This document shows, in pieces, positions 31,804 through 43,683 of a stretch of 64,000 bases of DNA; the first letter of the stretch is position 1; each line of letters opens with the position of its first letter. The notes below the pieces were generated by a model that worked only from the letters and a program-made list of their open reading frames with translations, made no database searches and was not told where the DNA came from. A program made the translations under genes and the position numbers. Source of the DNA: Prosopocoilus inquinatus. Its lineage: Eukaryota > Arthropoda > Insecta > Coleoptera > Lucanidae. Location: positions 27,378,001 to 27,442,000 of the forward strand of contig CM069870.1 in assembly GCA_036172665.1 (NCBI GenBank), written 5' to 3'.

Positions 31804-33064
31804 CCTTGCCTTCAATTGAATTCCTCATTAAAGTGGGCTATGATTTCACTGTTTTTTTTCTCCTAAGATTTGCAGCACTGATAGCTGTTCAATTATTTAA
31901 TTAAACAAATGTCAAATTGACACTTTGTTTTTTCAATTAATTCAAAATGTTAGAATTACAGCAGAAAATATTTATTGTTGAAAGTTATTTTCAAACCGGT
32001 AGAATAGAAAATAAACAGTTAGTTTATTCAATTAAACAGTGTGTACAGAAGTTTCGACAGTAGTTTCCTAATTTTGCTATTACTTATGAACAGTTAGTTA
32101 AACATATCCACGCTTGTGTTCTTAAATTTCATGAAACAGGATCACTTGGTCGCAAAACAGGGAGCGGAGCAGCTAAGAAAAGGACTTTAGCCTGCATTGA
32201 AGATGTTCGGGATCGAATGGAACACTCTCCCAAGAAATCTATTGTGAAACTTTCAGAAGAAGTTCAGCTATCAGAGGAAACAAGTCACACTATTCTTAGA
32301 AAAGATTTAAAGCTTTATCCATATAAGATTCAAGCAGTCCACGAACTCAGGCCAGTAGATGTTCACAGAAGAACAGAATATTGTCAGTGGTTTCTTGATA
32401 ACTTAAACAACAACGACATTCTTGACAAGTGTTTCTTTTCCGATGAGGCCTGGTTTCATCTCTCAGGGTATTTAAATAAACAGAATATGAGAATATTCTG
32501 GTCAGCAGAAAATCCCCACGAATTTGTGGAAAGTCATTACATCCATTAAAAATTGGTGTTTGGCTAGCAGTGTCAAGAAGGCGTATCATCGGATCAATAT
32601 TTTTTAACGACTCAGTAATGCTCAGACAATGCTACTGCCCACACCGCTCATCAAACAATGACTTTCCTGCAGCAGTTTTTCGATAATCGGATTGTGAATT
32701 TTCCTGCAAGGTCTCCGGATCTCACAATTATGGATTACTTCATTTATCCGCACATGAAAAACAGTTTTTAGAACTACGCCTCACACAATAGAAGAACTTC
32801 GTGCGGGCATTACAGATGTGTGTGCTAACATAACCCCCGAACACTTAGCAAGCGGGTTTGAAAACATGAAACGCAGAGTACGCTTATGTATTCAAGCTGA
32901 AGGAGACCACTTTGAGCATCTACTTTAAACTTTAATGTTGTGTTTTTATTTGATGTTATGATCGGTACTGACAGTTAATGACAACTGTTTTCTCTAGAAT
33001 TGTATCGCCAACTTCATAAAAAAATCACAGCTTACTTTAATGAGGAATTCAATTGAAGGCACGG
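31804..33064 (+). mobile_element. mariner-like (IS630-Tc1-mariner) element between direct repeats
   Basis: The TIRs share CCTTCAATTGAATTCCTCAT followed by TAAAGT and GCT.TGATTT on both sides. TA is at 31802-31803 and 33065-33066. Length 1261 bp. It stands exactly at the join of two long direct repeats. Confidence 0.9.
31947..32928 (+). pseudogene. mariner-like transposase, degraded
   Basis: The frame opens MLELQQKIFIVESYFQTGR at 31947 and meets an in-frame TAG at 32061-32063. Open again, it gives GSLGRKTGSGAAKKR and the DNA-binding EHSPKKSIVKLSEEVQLSEE (32217 onward). The first Asp lies in CFFSDEAWFHLSGY. A frameshift near 32540 leads to HPLKIGVWLAV in the next frame. A deletion then removes most of the stretch before the second Asp (DNATAHTAHQTM). 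The third motif is SPDLTIMDYF. By my count 35 residues lie between the last two Asp, but indels make the class uncertain. The tail ends EHLL with TAA at 32926. Not functional. Confidence 0.87.
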
Positions 33065-33302
33065 TATTTTCCCGCACTCTTGCCCTTAGAAGCCTATAAG
33101 TTGCCTACCTTACAATTCCAACAGGCGTAGTTGGCGTTTCGTTTAGCTTAGTTTAGCTTCGTTCGCAATGACCGCCCGGCTTAATGCATACATCTGAACC
33201 TTTACGCAATCGATTTAACCTAACCCTTGGACCCAATCGTACAGAAAATTACTTACCATTTTATCGCTTTACGAGATCGCTGAGTGATTTGGTTCACTAC
33301 TA
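33065..33302 (+). repeat. direct repeat, right of the mariner-like element
   Basis: This is the partner of 31541-31803: same start TATTTTCCCGCACTC, same end GGTTCACTACTA. It includes a second copy of the PIF/Harbinger-like right terminus (GACCGCCCGGCTTAA). Confidence 0.9.
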
Positions 33303-35758
33303 GTAGAATCTCCAGTTTTCTGTAACGATAAAACACAGGCAACTAGAAAAGTTGTTATGCTCTCATGGATAACCTAGTCTCGCTGCATAGTGGTAATATC
33401 GTATTTTTTGTTAGAAATCACGCCACGGAAAATATGCAAATTAAATATGTAAAGCTAATAATATTGTTTATCGAAATTAAGCAGTTTAAATGAAAATTAA
33501 ATTAAATTTCTCATATTTCTAATTGACAACACATAATATCAATAATTAAAAGTGTATTTATATACCCGCATTTACTAGATTGCTGTTGGCTTACATCTGA
33601 TACTGCTATTACAGTAAATTGGTAAGATTTATTGTTTACTCAGCAAGCGCGGAGTGTAATTTGTGAACGAGTAACATAACAGATCTCCTTATTAATCTTT
33701 GTGTATAGTCGTTTAATACAATTATCTTATTAGCACGCTTTGTTTAAGCGTTTGTTGTTTAGGTTGATTTTGCTCAGTGCTAAACCGGAACCAGTACAAA
33801 TTGGCATCTGTGACGTAATAAACGAGCTTGTCTTACCTGTTTACCACAGCAGATTTGTTAACTATTTCAAATAAATGAGATTTGTCGTACAATAGGAATT
33901 GCGCAATTTTATTCCTTTAGGTACCGAAAGGCAACAACACGATTCTCTTTTTAATTTTATTAAAAAAGAATTACCCAAAAAATATTTGATTTTAGAAATG
34001 TGCTGTTCTGTTCTTTTACTTGACATAATTTATCACTTTTTGCGATTGAACACTACTCAACTGTACAGGTAATAGTTAATTAACAGACTATTTTGTATCA
34101 TCTCGCCGATGCTTCTACAAAGATAATAAAAATAACAATTGAAAAACTGCATTAGCACTTTTTTTATTGTAACTAATTAACACTTTTACGCTTTCCAATT
34201 TGAAGGCTTTTACTCTTCACAAGCGTGTATAACGCTGTTAAAGCAAATTAGCACACAGGTTTTGCTTAATTTCAATTTGCATTCTTGTGCCTTGAATGCA
34301 GAATGAAATTTTTATTGTCCTCTCCTTTTTGCAACGTCCGCCAATTGTATTTGATTAAAGCAATAAATAAGAACGAGAATAAAGTATGCTAGACGTAAAA
34401 GCAATTTTGATGCAAATGATCCGAACAAGTAATAAATCTTTGTATTGTTTACAATTTTCATGCCTGGCTAACCAGTGATACATACGTACGATTTACATAC
34501 ATAGTTGTAATAATAATTGGGTAATTTTTCCCGTGATGACAAATATAATTTTTATAACGTGTAATATCAGTGTAATATCAGTTACTTTGTAATCTTTATA
34601 ATTTTATAATTTTAATTACGATTAAAAATAGTATTTACCGAATAAATAGAAGAAATAATTGAAGGAAATTAACCGGTGTTTTGAATTAAACATTCCCATA
34701 CAATAATTCTGTTATACATAATATTCGTTCACGATCTTTTGACTTTCAGACTAGGCCATGTTAGGGTGGCATTATTGTTGGTATCACTAAAAAATATGGA
34801 TGTAAGAAAATTAGGTTAGAGTTTCATGATTGCTGTTTCTGAAAATCGGAGTTCTCACTGGTGAATGGTATGAACGATTTAATTTTCTTTAACCTTACGA
34901 TTACCAATCATGATACATATTCTTCCAAATCATTAACACACTCATTATTACAAAATAGGAAGCTTCATAATTTTTGACAATGTCAGACTTTGACTGCTAT
35001 TAAATTACATGCACGTAACCTAACGGAAAAAAAAACCTCCTAGCTTAGAGATTGTGAATGTTTTATATTTCAATTTTTTTCTAAATAATTCACCTTATTA
35101 TTTTTCCTGACTTTAGCGCTGTACTAAGTATACATACATACATAGATGCGGTTTTTTTTGTAAACCTTATTGAACTGTTGAATATCAATAGAAATATGTC
35201 GTGTTGGAGAAAACGATAGTATTAGAGGTCAGGCCAAAAGGTCAATATGAAAAGGAACTCTTTCGCGACATTACCAGTTTATTTGGTTTGAACATGAAAT
35301 TGAAATCTTGATTAGTTTCAGAGTAATAAGAATTTTACGAATTTGAAAATTTAAAAAACTCCATTTTCTATCTAAGTAAAATTCACTCGGCATATTTAAG
35401 AGGCTAAATAGGTTTTCAAACAAGCAGAAGTTATTGCCGTAAAAAGTTTTTTTCGAAAAATCAGAAATAAAGATTTTTCCCATTTGATGCAGACTTTTTG
35501 GCGATCACTGTGTAATTCCGTTCCCTGCTTATGATACTTGCAAGAGAAATGTTGAACAGTAGACTTCAATCAATTGAAAAAAGAAAAAATATCGGAATGT
35601 GGCTGAAAACGACATTTGACCGCTTTTATTGTGAGTAACTTCAAGGAAAACAGACGACAAAAACAACCTTTTGTAAAAAGTATTTGATATAACAACTTCT
35701 TTTATTTATACTGATTCATTTGAACAAACTTTCGATGACTAACTTTATATTTTATATA
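33303..35758. other. unassigned AT-rich DNA
   Basis: I see no gene, RNA or element ends in this 2.4 kb. An open frame at 35271-35483 on the minus strand has no domain. Confidence 0.45.
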
Positions 35759-37005
35759 GACTGCTCCAAGAAATTGACGCACCACTAAATAAAATAAAGA
35801 TTTCTCGTTTTCTTTATTTAAAATTTGAAACGGTTGACGTTGATTTGAAACAATTTTATAACAGCTGTTTAATGTGTTATAAAATCATCATTTACAAGTA
35901 AAAAATAAACAATAAAACCAATAAAATCAAAAGTCGAAAAATTAGAGAAATAAAATTTTTTAATAAATGACACCAATGTCGGGTATTTTTACCTCTATTT
36001 AGAATAACGGAATGTTATCGACGATCCACACATAAAGTAAGCGAAGTTATGTTATTTTGTTTCAATTCTTTCCATGTTTCCACAAGCCAAACCTCTTCCA
36101 AGTTATTAACTTGGTTCGTATAATCTCCGAGTGCTTTCAGACGCCTACCAAGTGTGTCCCAGATATGATCAATCGGACTCAGATCTGAACTTCATCCTGG
36201 ATAAACCATAAATACGTTGACATCGAACATTATATTGCTTTAATAAAAGAATGCGTCCGATGTAGGTCACAAATGGCCGACATGATTTTGTAGGATGTCC
36301 GTTGTATACCGAGAGGCAATAAGTTTTCCATTATTTAACATCACTAAATGTTGCAGTGAGCATACCGCTCATTTGGTCGTTGGTACACACGGACACGTCT
36401 ATCACACTTGTAAAATCAAAATCTAGATTCGTCTCTAAAGGGAACTCGACTCCAATCGTCCTGTAACCAAATCACATGAAATCTAAGAAATTCCAAGTGA
36501 TCTGTGTGACATTCTGTAGACAAGACTGGACCTTGAACAGACATATGACATATCAAATTAGCTTCCGCAAAACGTTAACAAACTGTTTGAATGCTTATTG
36601 GAACTCCATCACCCCCACACCGAATCTTCCTCCTACTCGACAATAGTTTCATTTCAGTCTTATTCTAATAATACCACTGCGTGAGCGCATTTTGTTTTTG
36701 GTCAAATTTCGAAATTCGTGTGACATAATAACGAAGAAACACAAAAACAAAAAACAATACAGTCACTTTAACAATAAAACATAAATTTAAACGTAAAAAT
36801 TGAAATTGATTTTATGGTTAATGACCTGCATGTGGTTTAATTTTATGGAATCACCCTTAAGTGATAATCAAATGTAAATAAATGTTGGAAAATGAGTCTC
36901 ATATATTTAGCTATTTCATAGGAAATGCCAGTTACTATAAATTTTGAATAAAAAATCGAAAATTTCGTATTTTATTGCATGGTGCATTAATTTATTGGAG
37001 CAGTG
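35759..37005 (-). mobile_element. Tc1-like transposon, degraded
   Basis: The ends GACTGCTCCAAGAAATTGA and (inverted) CACTGCTCCAATAAATTAA, followed by CGCACCA or TGCACCA, are of the Tc1 type. TA is outside both (35757-35758, 37006-37007). Length 1247 bp. Confidence 0.88.
36000..36720 (-). pseudogene. Tc1-like transposase fragments
   Basis: The minus strand gives, in changing frames, PISIQTVC and RFAEANLICH (DNA-binding region), LECHTDHL-like residues, DDWSRVPFRDESRF (first catalytic Asp region) and DRRVRVYQRPNERYAHCN. After a gap comes LSPIDHIWDTLGRRLKAL, which is the SPDLNPIEH-type end of the DDE domain with Asp in place of the usual Glu. The second Asp region is largely deleted. This is an old, dead copy. 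Confidence 0.82.
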
Positions 37006-37254
37006 TATTTTATTTTACGAAAAGACAGTTTAGGGAAACAAACAGTATTTTCATCGATTTTATATACATATTTTTCTTTATAATTTGAAAGCTACTAAGA
37101 AATGCGATTCACATGATTTTCTCTGAAGTAAACGTTTCCTGTTCAATACCTCCTCTTGAAAATTTCAGTCAACAAGTAATTAACTTCACATTCAAATTTT
37201 TTGAAAAATGTCATTTTTTAAAAGTTTTTCTTATCCTAAATCTCCCATAAATAA

Positions 37255-37629
37255 GAAGGGAGCCGTCGGGGTGAACGATCACGCGCTTTAGCGTTATGTG
37301 ATTGCTCAATCTTCAACTCATAGTAGTTAGTGATGGGCGATATCGTGAAATGTGAAATTTGGGCCAAACTGTGAAATCACAAAGTAACAGTTTGGCCGAA
37401 ATCAGTTTATACTTGTATGGAGTATCGCTTTCGCGTACATCCACAAATTTGACTTTCCCTTAACGTCATAAGAAATGTGATGGTTTATCCTGGGTGCAGT
37501 GCAGCCTGAAGTAAATATCTTCAACACAATTTATCGCCCATCACTAACTACGATGAACGGAAGACTGAGCATTCACATGAAGGCAGAACGCGAAAGCGCG
37601 TGATCGTCAACCCTGACGGCTACCTTCCA
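37255..37629. mobile_element. 375-bp foldback MITE
   Basis: Arms of about 115 bp share GAAGG.AGCCGTC, ACGATCACGCGCTTT, GCTCA.TCTTC and AGTTAGTGATGGGCGAT in inverted order. The arms are CpG-containing against an AT-rich background. No coding. The target duplication is unclear. Confidence 0.82.
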
Positions 37630-38738
37630 TCTGACACATGTACGAGAATCCGTTCTCTAACTATCGGAGATGATAAATTCCGATTAATAGCTAAGAAAAA
37701 TAGAAAATTATGTTTCTTAATTTGCTAAAAAAAACTTTATAATATTTAATATAATAATATTTCGAGTACTTGATCTTTTTAAAACGTATGCCTTTTTAAG
37801 GAGCGCGGAGTTATTACACATTAAGTAAAACCGCTCACATTAAAAAAGAATAATTCGAAGTGATTACATGTATTTTGAAATACGTGTTGGTTTTCAGTAA
37901 TTTTTATGTGTTATGAATATGATTAGGTTAGCAAAAGATGGGCACGTGAGAACAAAGTGGACAAACAAGCTTTTTTTACGGATCATACAATCCGTTACAA
38001 AACGAACGTATGACATTCGCAGACTAAAACAAGATGAGAATAGATTCGAGAGTATTACAGAGCGATGCGATTAACAAAAACATGTATCTCTGTGTATTAC
38101 AGTTTTAGCTACAGAAAATTCCAAAAAGGTAATAAAAATTAACTAATTGATAATGCAGCGTACTGGGTGTTCTGTTAAAGTGGAAAGGAAAAGCGTTCGA
38201 CAGTTCCTAATTTTATACCGATTCCACCACATTAAATACACCACACCCGAGCGCTCACGAGACCTTAAAGCGTGAGCGTAAGTATGATTCGATGTATGCC
38301 GATTTAAATTCTGTGCCTACTTGGAGTGGTTCTGTATATTGCACAGGAAAAATGTGTAGAATATTTTCGTTCGGTATATTCGCGTTAAAGGGAAAATGTA
38401 AACATACCTTTATATTACATGATTATTTAGTTTAAATTTTGAAAAAGATTTGACCTTCTGACGGTCACTGAAAACCGTTGACAAATTATTGCTTATATTT
38501 CGCACATCGTTACAAAGTCTGTGTTAGATGACGTGTTTGGCTAAACTACCATTGTCTATCTATCTATCTTGTCAATTAATTTAAGTAAAACGGCCTTGCG
38601 TTAAAATCGCTTGTTTAGGTAGATTTGATAATGATAGTTTAACCGAAGCATGTTATCTAACACACAGATTTTGTACCGATGTGCGAAGAATAAGTCATAA
38701 AGCTGCTTTTCCTGCTTGGAAGATAGATTATCTGGGGA
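37630..38738. other. unassigned AT-rich DNA
   Basis: Nothing recognisable except a short TCTA microsatellite near 38560. Confidence 0.45.
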
Positions 38739-38826
38739 TTGCTGCTGTTGGCTTTCATTGATCACGTGTACAATAATAACCAATAACTTTCGTTAAGTGA
38801 ACGACGAAAGCCAACGACAGCAGCTT
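38739..38826. repeat. hairpin, GCTGCTGTTGGCTTTC arms
   Basis: GCTGCTGTTGGCTTTC and GAAAGCCAACGACAGCAGC face each other across about 45 bases. The right arm overlaps the next element. Confidence 0.75.
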
Positions 38827-39125
38827 AACTTGTCAATGTTTTTTACTAACCTTCTTGCAAATCTTTTTCTCAATTTATTTGTTAGTCACTTACATCATAG
38901 TTAACCCACTATTATTTAAATAAAATTTAGGAATATTTTTTTTTAATTTGGTAAGGCTTCTGACACATTGCGTATAAACGTGAAGTCTTGATATAGGCTG
39001 CGGTAAGTGAACGGTCGAAGTTGTCAGACCAAACCACGTAATCACTTTTCTCAATTGGTAATCGGTCAGAGGGTTTAGTCGGGCCGTTGACTTGACGGTT
39101 TTGTGCAATTTGTCCGTTCACTTAA
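38792..39125. repeat. possible MITE with GTTAAGTGAACG ends
   Basis: GTTAAGTGAACGACGAAAG (left) and, inverted, GTTAAGTGAACGGACAAA (right) bound 334 bp; a third copy GGTAAGTGAACGGTCGAAG lies inside near 39002. Target duplication not found. Minus-strand frames at 38890-39121 are not recognised. Confidence 0.45.
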
Positions 39126-39540
39126 CTCGGTCATAGTTTAATTCGATTTATTGAAAAACATTTACAGCGTTACGCAATCAAAATAGTATCAATAAATGTT
39201 CTAAAATTTTTTACGCCCCTTACATCTTCAGACATTTGCAATTTTAGTTTGGGTTTAGCAGGTTTTGAATCAATGTTCACGAAATACCACCCAAATTCCT
39301 CACTCTCAGCAATTTTTATTGGCATTTTTCGAGCAAGGCTTGTTAATTTCAAAAATATTATATTCCTTTCAGAAATGAATATTATAATCCTTTCAGGATT
39401 ATGATATGCATTCATTGCACTAAAAATTGAACCATTTTAATAGGAATAGGTAATAGGTTTTATAAAAAAGGAGAAAAAACTTGAATTCTCTTGTCTAGAA
39501 AATGTTTTCTTTGAAGTGATAAGGGGAACAAATGAAGGAA

Positions 39541-39615
39541 TAAAACGCTGCCCCGCGTCTCTGCCTGGAGTAAAGGGTCTCTAGGCTGGAGTAGAGACCC
39601 TCTAGTTAGAGTCTG
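39541..39615. repeat. repeat with GAGACCCTCTA, inverted at 41.4 kb
   Basis: ACGCTGCCC, AGGCTGGAG, GAGACCCTCTA and CTGGCAGAG recur in inverted order at 41443-41500, and in part at 25835-25890. The two copies flank the LINE insertion at 39836-41405. Confidence 0.6.
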
Positions 39616-39637
39616 GCAGAGTTAGCCATCTTACAGC

Positions 39638-39745
39638 AAAAAAAGTTCCGTCGGCGTCAAATTGACAATCCTTTCTAACCTTTCAGTGTCAAATTTCCAC
39701 AAAAAAGTCCCGTCAGTGTCAAATTGACAATACATTCTAATCTTG
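39638..39745. repeat. 62-bp tandem duplication
   Basis: Two units share AAAAAAGT..CGTC and GTGTCAAATTGACAAT, 62 bases apart. GTCAAATTGAC is itself nearly palindromic. Confidence 0.7.
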
Positions 39746-39835
39746 CTTACTCATTTTCAATGTCAAATTCAAATGTTGGCGCCAAATTGCACTTCCATTT
39801 TCTCTCATGATTGGCTGAAGTAAATTTTGCTGAAG

Positions 39836-41405
39836 TATTTATTTATTTATTTATTTATTTTTCAATGAAAACTACATTGTCGGGTCAACAGGTTGCAAGA
39901 CCCTATTACAGATTGACACAAAGTACTTTAAAATAGGAAAATGCGACGAATGCTAATATTAATGTAAAGTAAAACTAAAAACTAAAAACTAAAAATAGTT
40001 AGCGGGCGATGGCAAATACGAAAAATAAAATTAAAAGTATGAAAATGAAGAAACTAGAGCAGGTAAATATAAAATGAGAATTAACGGGATAAATTTGATA
40101 TAATTTGTTTAAATGCAGAAAACGGTCCGAAAAGTAAATCAATATCATTAATACGATCATTATAATCTCTCATCATTCTGGGGATTGGAGAAGACTTTGT
40201 GACATTGGAACAATAAATCGGTACCCTAAAAACGTAATTGTCACGCAGATATTTAGAAGGAATATTAAAGCAAAGTTCTTGAAGTAAGTAAGGGGAGTCG
40301 AATTTATTTATAATGTTAAATAAGGATATTAAGCAGACTGTTTTCCTCCGATCTTCTAAAGAAGTTAGATTAAAATAATTTAAACGTTGAATGTAGTCAT
40401 CATAACTTACGTTCATGCCCCGACAAATGACTCTAGTGAATTTTCGCTGGATAGGTTCTATCCTTGCAATATGTACTGCATAATAGGGAGACCAAACCAT
40501 ACTTGCATATTCAAGATGTGATCTGACATACGCACTAAATAAACTTTTTTTTCCATTAATACCTAAAAAATGCTTGGTTATCCGAAGAATGAATCCAAGC
40601 ATAGTGTTTACTTTTTTAACAATATTATTTGCATGACAGGTAAAAGATAGGTTGTTATCAAACGTGATCCCTAGGTCCTTAATAGCAGTTACACATTTCA
40701 GAGGGTTATTATTTACAGTGTAATAGTAATAACAGATTTATTAAGATTGTAGTGCATATACGAACATTTGTCAACATTCAACAAAAGCTTACTTTGTAAG
40801 CACCAATCATTTAAAATATTTAAATTATGTTGAAGAAGGTTACAGTCCAGTGAAGAAGAAATGCAGTTAAATAGTGTTAAGGCGTCGGCGTATAACAGAT
40901 GTTCGCAATCCAAACAAGAAGATAGGTCGTTTATAAAAGTCAAAAACAAAGTGGGTCCAAGATGTGAGCCTTGGGGAACGTCTGATGTGACCAATATTTC
41001 ATCGGAGTAACAGCCTACAATTACAACTTTTTGGATTCTATTGTTGAGATAAGATCTAATCCAAGACAAAAAGAGGCCAGAAACGCCGTAATGGTATAAC
41101 TTATTGATCAGTATATTGTGATTAACTTTGTCGAAAGCTTTCAAGAAATATGTATAAACTACGCCTAGCTGCTTACGCTTGTTAAAGGTGTCAATGACTC
41201 TACTGACAAAGCATAACAAGTTAGTGGTAGTAGATCTTTTCGATACAAAACCGTGTTGATTCTGGGAAAGATAAGGATTTAAATGGTTTAGAAGGTTGGA
41301 ATTAATAAGTGATTCAAATACTTTGCCAAAGATACTTAATTTGGAGATAGGGGTATAGTTTTTAACGGATTGTTTGTCACCTGATTTGTGAATTGGGGTT
41401 ATATA
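39836..41405 (-). pseudogene. jockey/CR1-group LINE, 5'-truncated
   Basis: The minus strand enters the RT at TPIHKSGDKQSVKNYTPIS (41340-41405), then NQHGFVSKRSTTTNLL. Motif A reads VVYTYFLKAFDKVNH, where the catalytic Asp of YTD is replaced by Tyr. Motif B is SDVPQGSHLGPTLFLTFIND and motif C LLYADALTLF, with YADD changed to YADA. A C-terminal block (SHLEYASMVWSPYY, then RRKTVCLISLFNIINKFDSP) ends at TAA near 40081. The 3' end is an (AAAT)n tail, seen on the plus strand as (TTTA)n at 39838-39862. Two catalytic Asp changes plus frameshifts make it inactive. Confidence 0.9.
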
Positions 41406-41442
41406 AGCTAATTATGGCGGAAATAATTAAAAATGCACGCCA

Positions 41443-41500
41443 TTCTGCCAGTCTCTTACTAGAGGGTCTCCAGGCTGGAGCAAGCGGTGCCCAGCGGCCA
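41443..41500. repeat. inverted partner of 39541-39615
   Basis: TCTGCCAGTCTC, TAGAGGGTCTCCAGGCTGGA and GCGGTGCCCAGCG. With its partner it may mark the ends of an older element that the LINE entered. Confidence 0.55.
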
Positions 41501-42057
41501 GGTGTGTAACTACGGATGTAGCAGGTTTTGATTTTAAGTCAACTTTCTGAAACGATTTTGAAGCGATCCTATATGAGCAATTCTCATAGAATCCTATAGA
41601 TAGATAGATGGCTATTTGAATTTGGAAATTGTTCAAAAAAGTGAAGTGAAAAAATTTGGATTTAGCAAGCTTTGTTTCTAATGGCTTCATATGTAACAAC
41701 GTCAACCCTGGGACACGTTGTAGAATAAACTTCCATAAATTCCATTTCTAAATAAAAATATCTATTACTGGACACGATTCTTTTAAAGTATTTTTACGAT
41801 TATATGTATAGTTTTTTTATACTTTAGTAAATCAAGAGAACTGAATAGAGCCTCGAACAAATTCTTTTAATTGCAATAAAATCTCTATCCTCCATTGCTC
41901 AGATACTGTATCCGTCAATTCCGTTACATTCATGAAAAATCTTACACCGGTTGCATGATAAATTTCATGCCTTTTTAGGTACATCTGCGTATAATTATGT
42001 GTATGTACAAAGCAAATATTTATAAGTCCATCTTGTGCAATTAAAATGTATACTACG

Positions 42058-42452
42058 AAATGATTTTTTTATTATCTGCGGGTCGCGACCCCAAACGGAG
42101 TCGTAAAAAGTTACCTTGGGGTCGCAAGGTGAATGAAAAAATTGTAAATAAATTTAATTCAATACAAATATATACATCATTGACAAACTTTTGTGGGAAG
42201 AAACATTAGTTTTTAAAATGTAAAATTTCATTAAATTCTAGACAAATTATTTTTAGAACAGTGACATCAAAGAGATAAAGAGGTTTGCTCAGTATAAAAT
42301 AAAAAAAAAAGAATATTTTGCTTATTTTTAATTTTCCTAGCCCTAGCTTTTGAGCAGAATTATATTATTGATTATTTTAATTTTGGGTCGGCATGTTATC
42401 TCGATGTTCCATGTGGGGTCGCACTGCCAAAATGTTTGAATATCATTGTTTC
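42058..42452. mobile_element. hAT-type element remnant
   Basis: GGGTCGCGACCCC with CGGAGTCG near 42080-42105, and TGGGGTCGCACTGCCAAAAT followed by TTTGAATATCATTG at the right, are the usual sequences just inside decayed hAT ends. The extreme ends and the 8-bp duplication are not preserved. No coding frame. Confidence 0.5.
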
Positions 42453-43059
42453 AGAAAGTTATATTTAAAATTTTATACATGTAGAGTACGAAAAATCGTT
42501 AGCACTGATATGCTAATAAAATATCATTTTAACCACAATAATATCCACTTGAATATTGGATATTGCACAGAACTTCAATAAACAGGATAAAAAGTAGGAG
42601 TAGTTTTCGTTTTAATAATTGCCTTCAATGTCAGACTGCTTTAAAATTTTGCGTTAAAGTTAATAACGTGTATTAAAGCTTGTTTCTTTGAACTGTTTCT
42701 GTTTGTGTTGTGTAAACAGGATATCGTTTAGCGAGTGTTTGTTCGAAGCATTGAGCAATGACTTAATTAGTAGTTTTGTGGAGTGCTGTATTTTCCAGGA
42801 TGAGCAATCCTGGTTACATCAATCAAAATATTATTAGACATTATAAATCGACATAAAAAAATGTTATTGAAATGTGATTTGAATTCGTTGGTTTCGACAG
42901 TCGTGCGGTAAAAACTAAAAGAGTACCAGGATACAGACTCCTGACGTTGTTTGCAATTGCCCCGAACTGAAATGATATCATTGCGCGCCGAAAGAATGCT
43001 GAATGTATAAATGTTCTGGGAGGGTCCAGGACTGGCAACGGAAAAATATTCACAATGAT
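42453..43059. other. unassigned
   Basis: No recognisable gene or repeat. A short minus-strand open frame at 42841-43053 has no domain. Confidence 0.4.
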
Positions 43060-43330
43060 AAATTTACATGAGGGCGAAGGTGCAACGTGTTATTGTCGAA
43101 TGCTAATACGCAGGAGTGTATGTATGTATATGTTCCGGCGACCGCGTCATGCGGCGGATATATATTTAGATGAGGCGCCATGACGTCACGTGGTAACGGA
43201 CGGTTTCGTCGAGCCTTGGCGCCTGCTTACCTTTTAGCGGTTGGCGCCACCGGTTGTTGATTCCCAGCGTTACCGGTCGCATACGTTACATGCCACTTCG
43301 CATGCTTGTGGTTAATGCTGTGGACGACTT
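43060..43330. promoter_or_regulatory. CpG-rich promoter-like block
   Basis: Within otherwise AT-rich DNA this block holds many CpG, three GGCGCC sites, a TATATATTTAG box near 43158, and TGACGTCACGTGG near 43182 combining CRE-like and E-box-like sites. This resembles a promoter or CpG-rich regulatory region, but no transcript or coding exon is visible next to it. It could equally be the end of an unknown repeat. Confidence 0.25.
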
Positions 43331-43683
43331 GCCGCTGAATTTTATCGTTCCTCAGACCAGGAAACCTATGTTTGACAACGACTACATTAATTAATGACTT
43401 AAATCAATCCTTTCCTTTTCACCGAAGAATTAGAACATATGTGGCTGACGGAGTCGCCAACCAAATCCAATGAGTCAGAAATGATCTGCTTTACCAAATG
43501 ATCACATAATAGGGGGCTCTTGCTAATAGTGCCTGTGTATTTAGTAAAAGCATGCCACAGTTCATTTCTGAACTGATTTCGGACTGTGACTTTTCCTTTT
43601 TCAATTCATGATTATCAACATTTTTCGGTTACCATAATTCCGTATACATACAGTTAAATTCATGAAAAAATACAGGCACGTTA
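43331..43683. other. unassigned
   Basis: No recognisable gene or repeat up to the foldback element. Confidence 0.4.
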
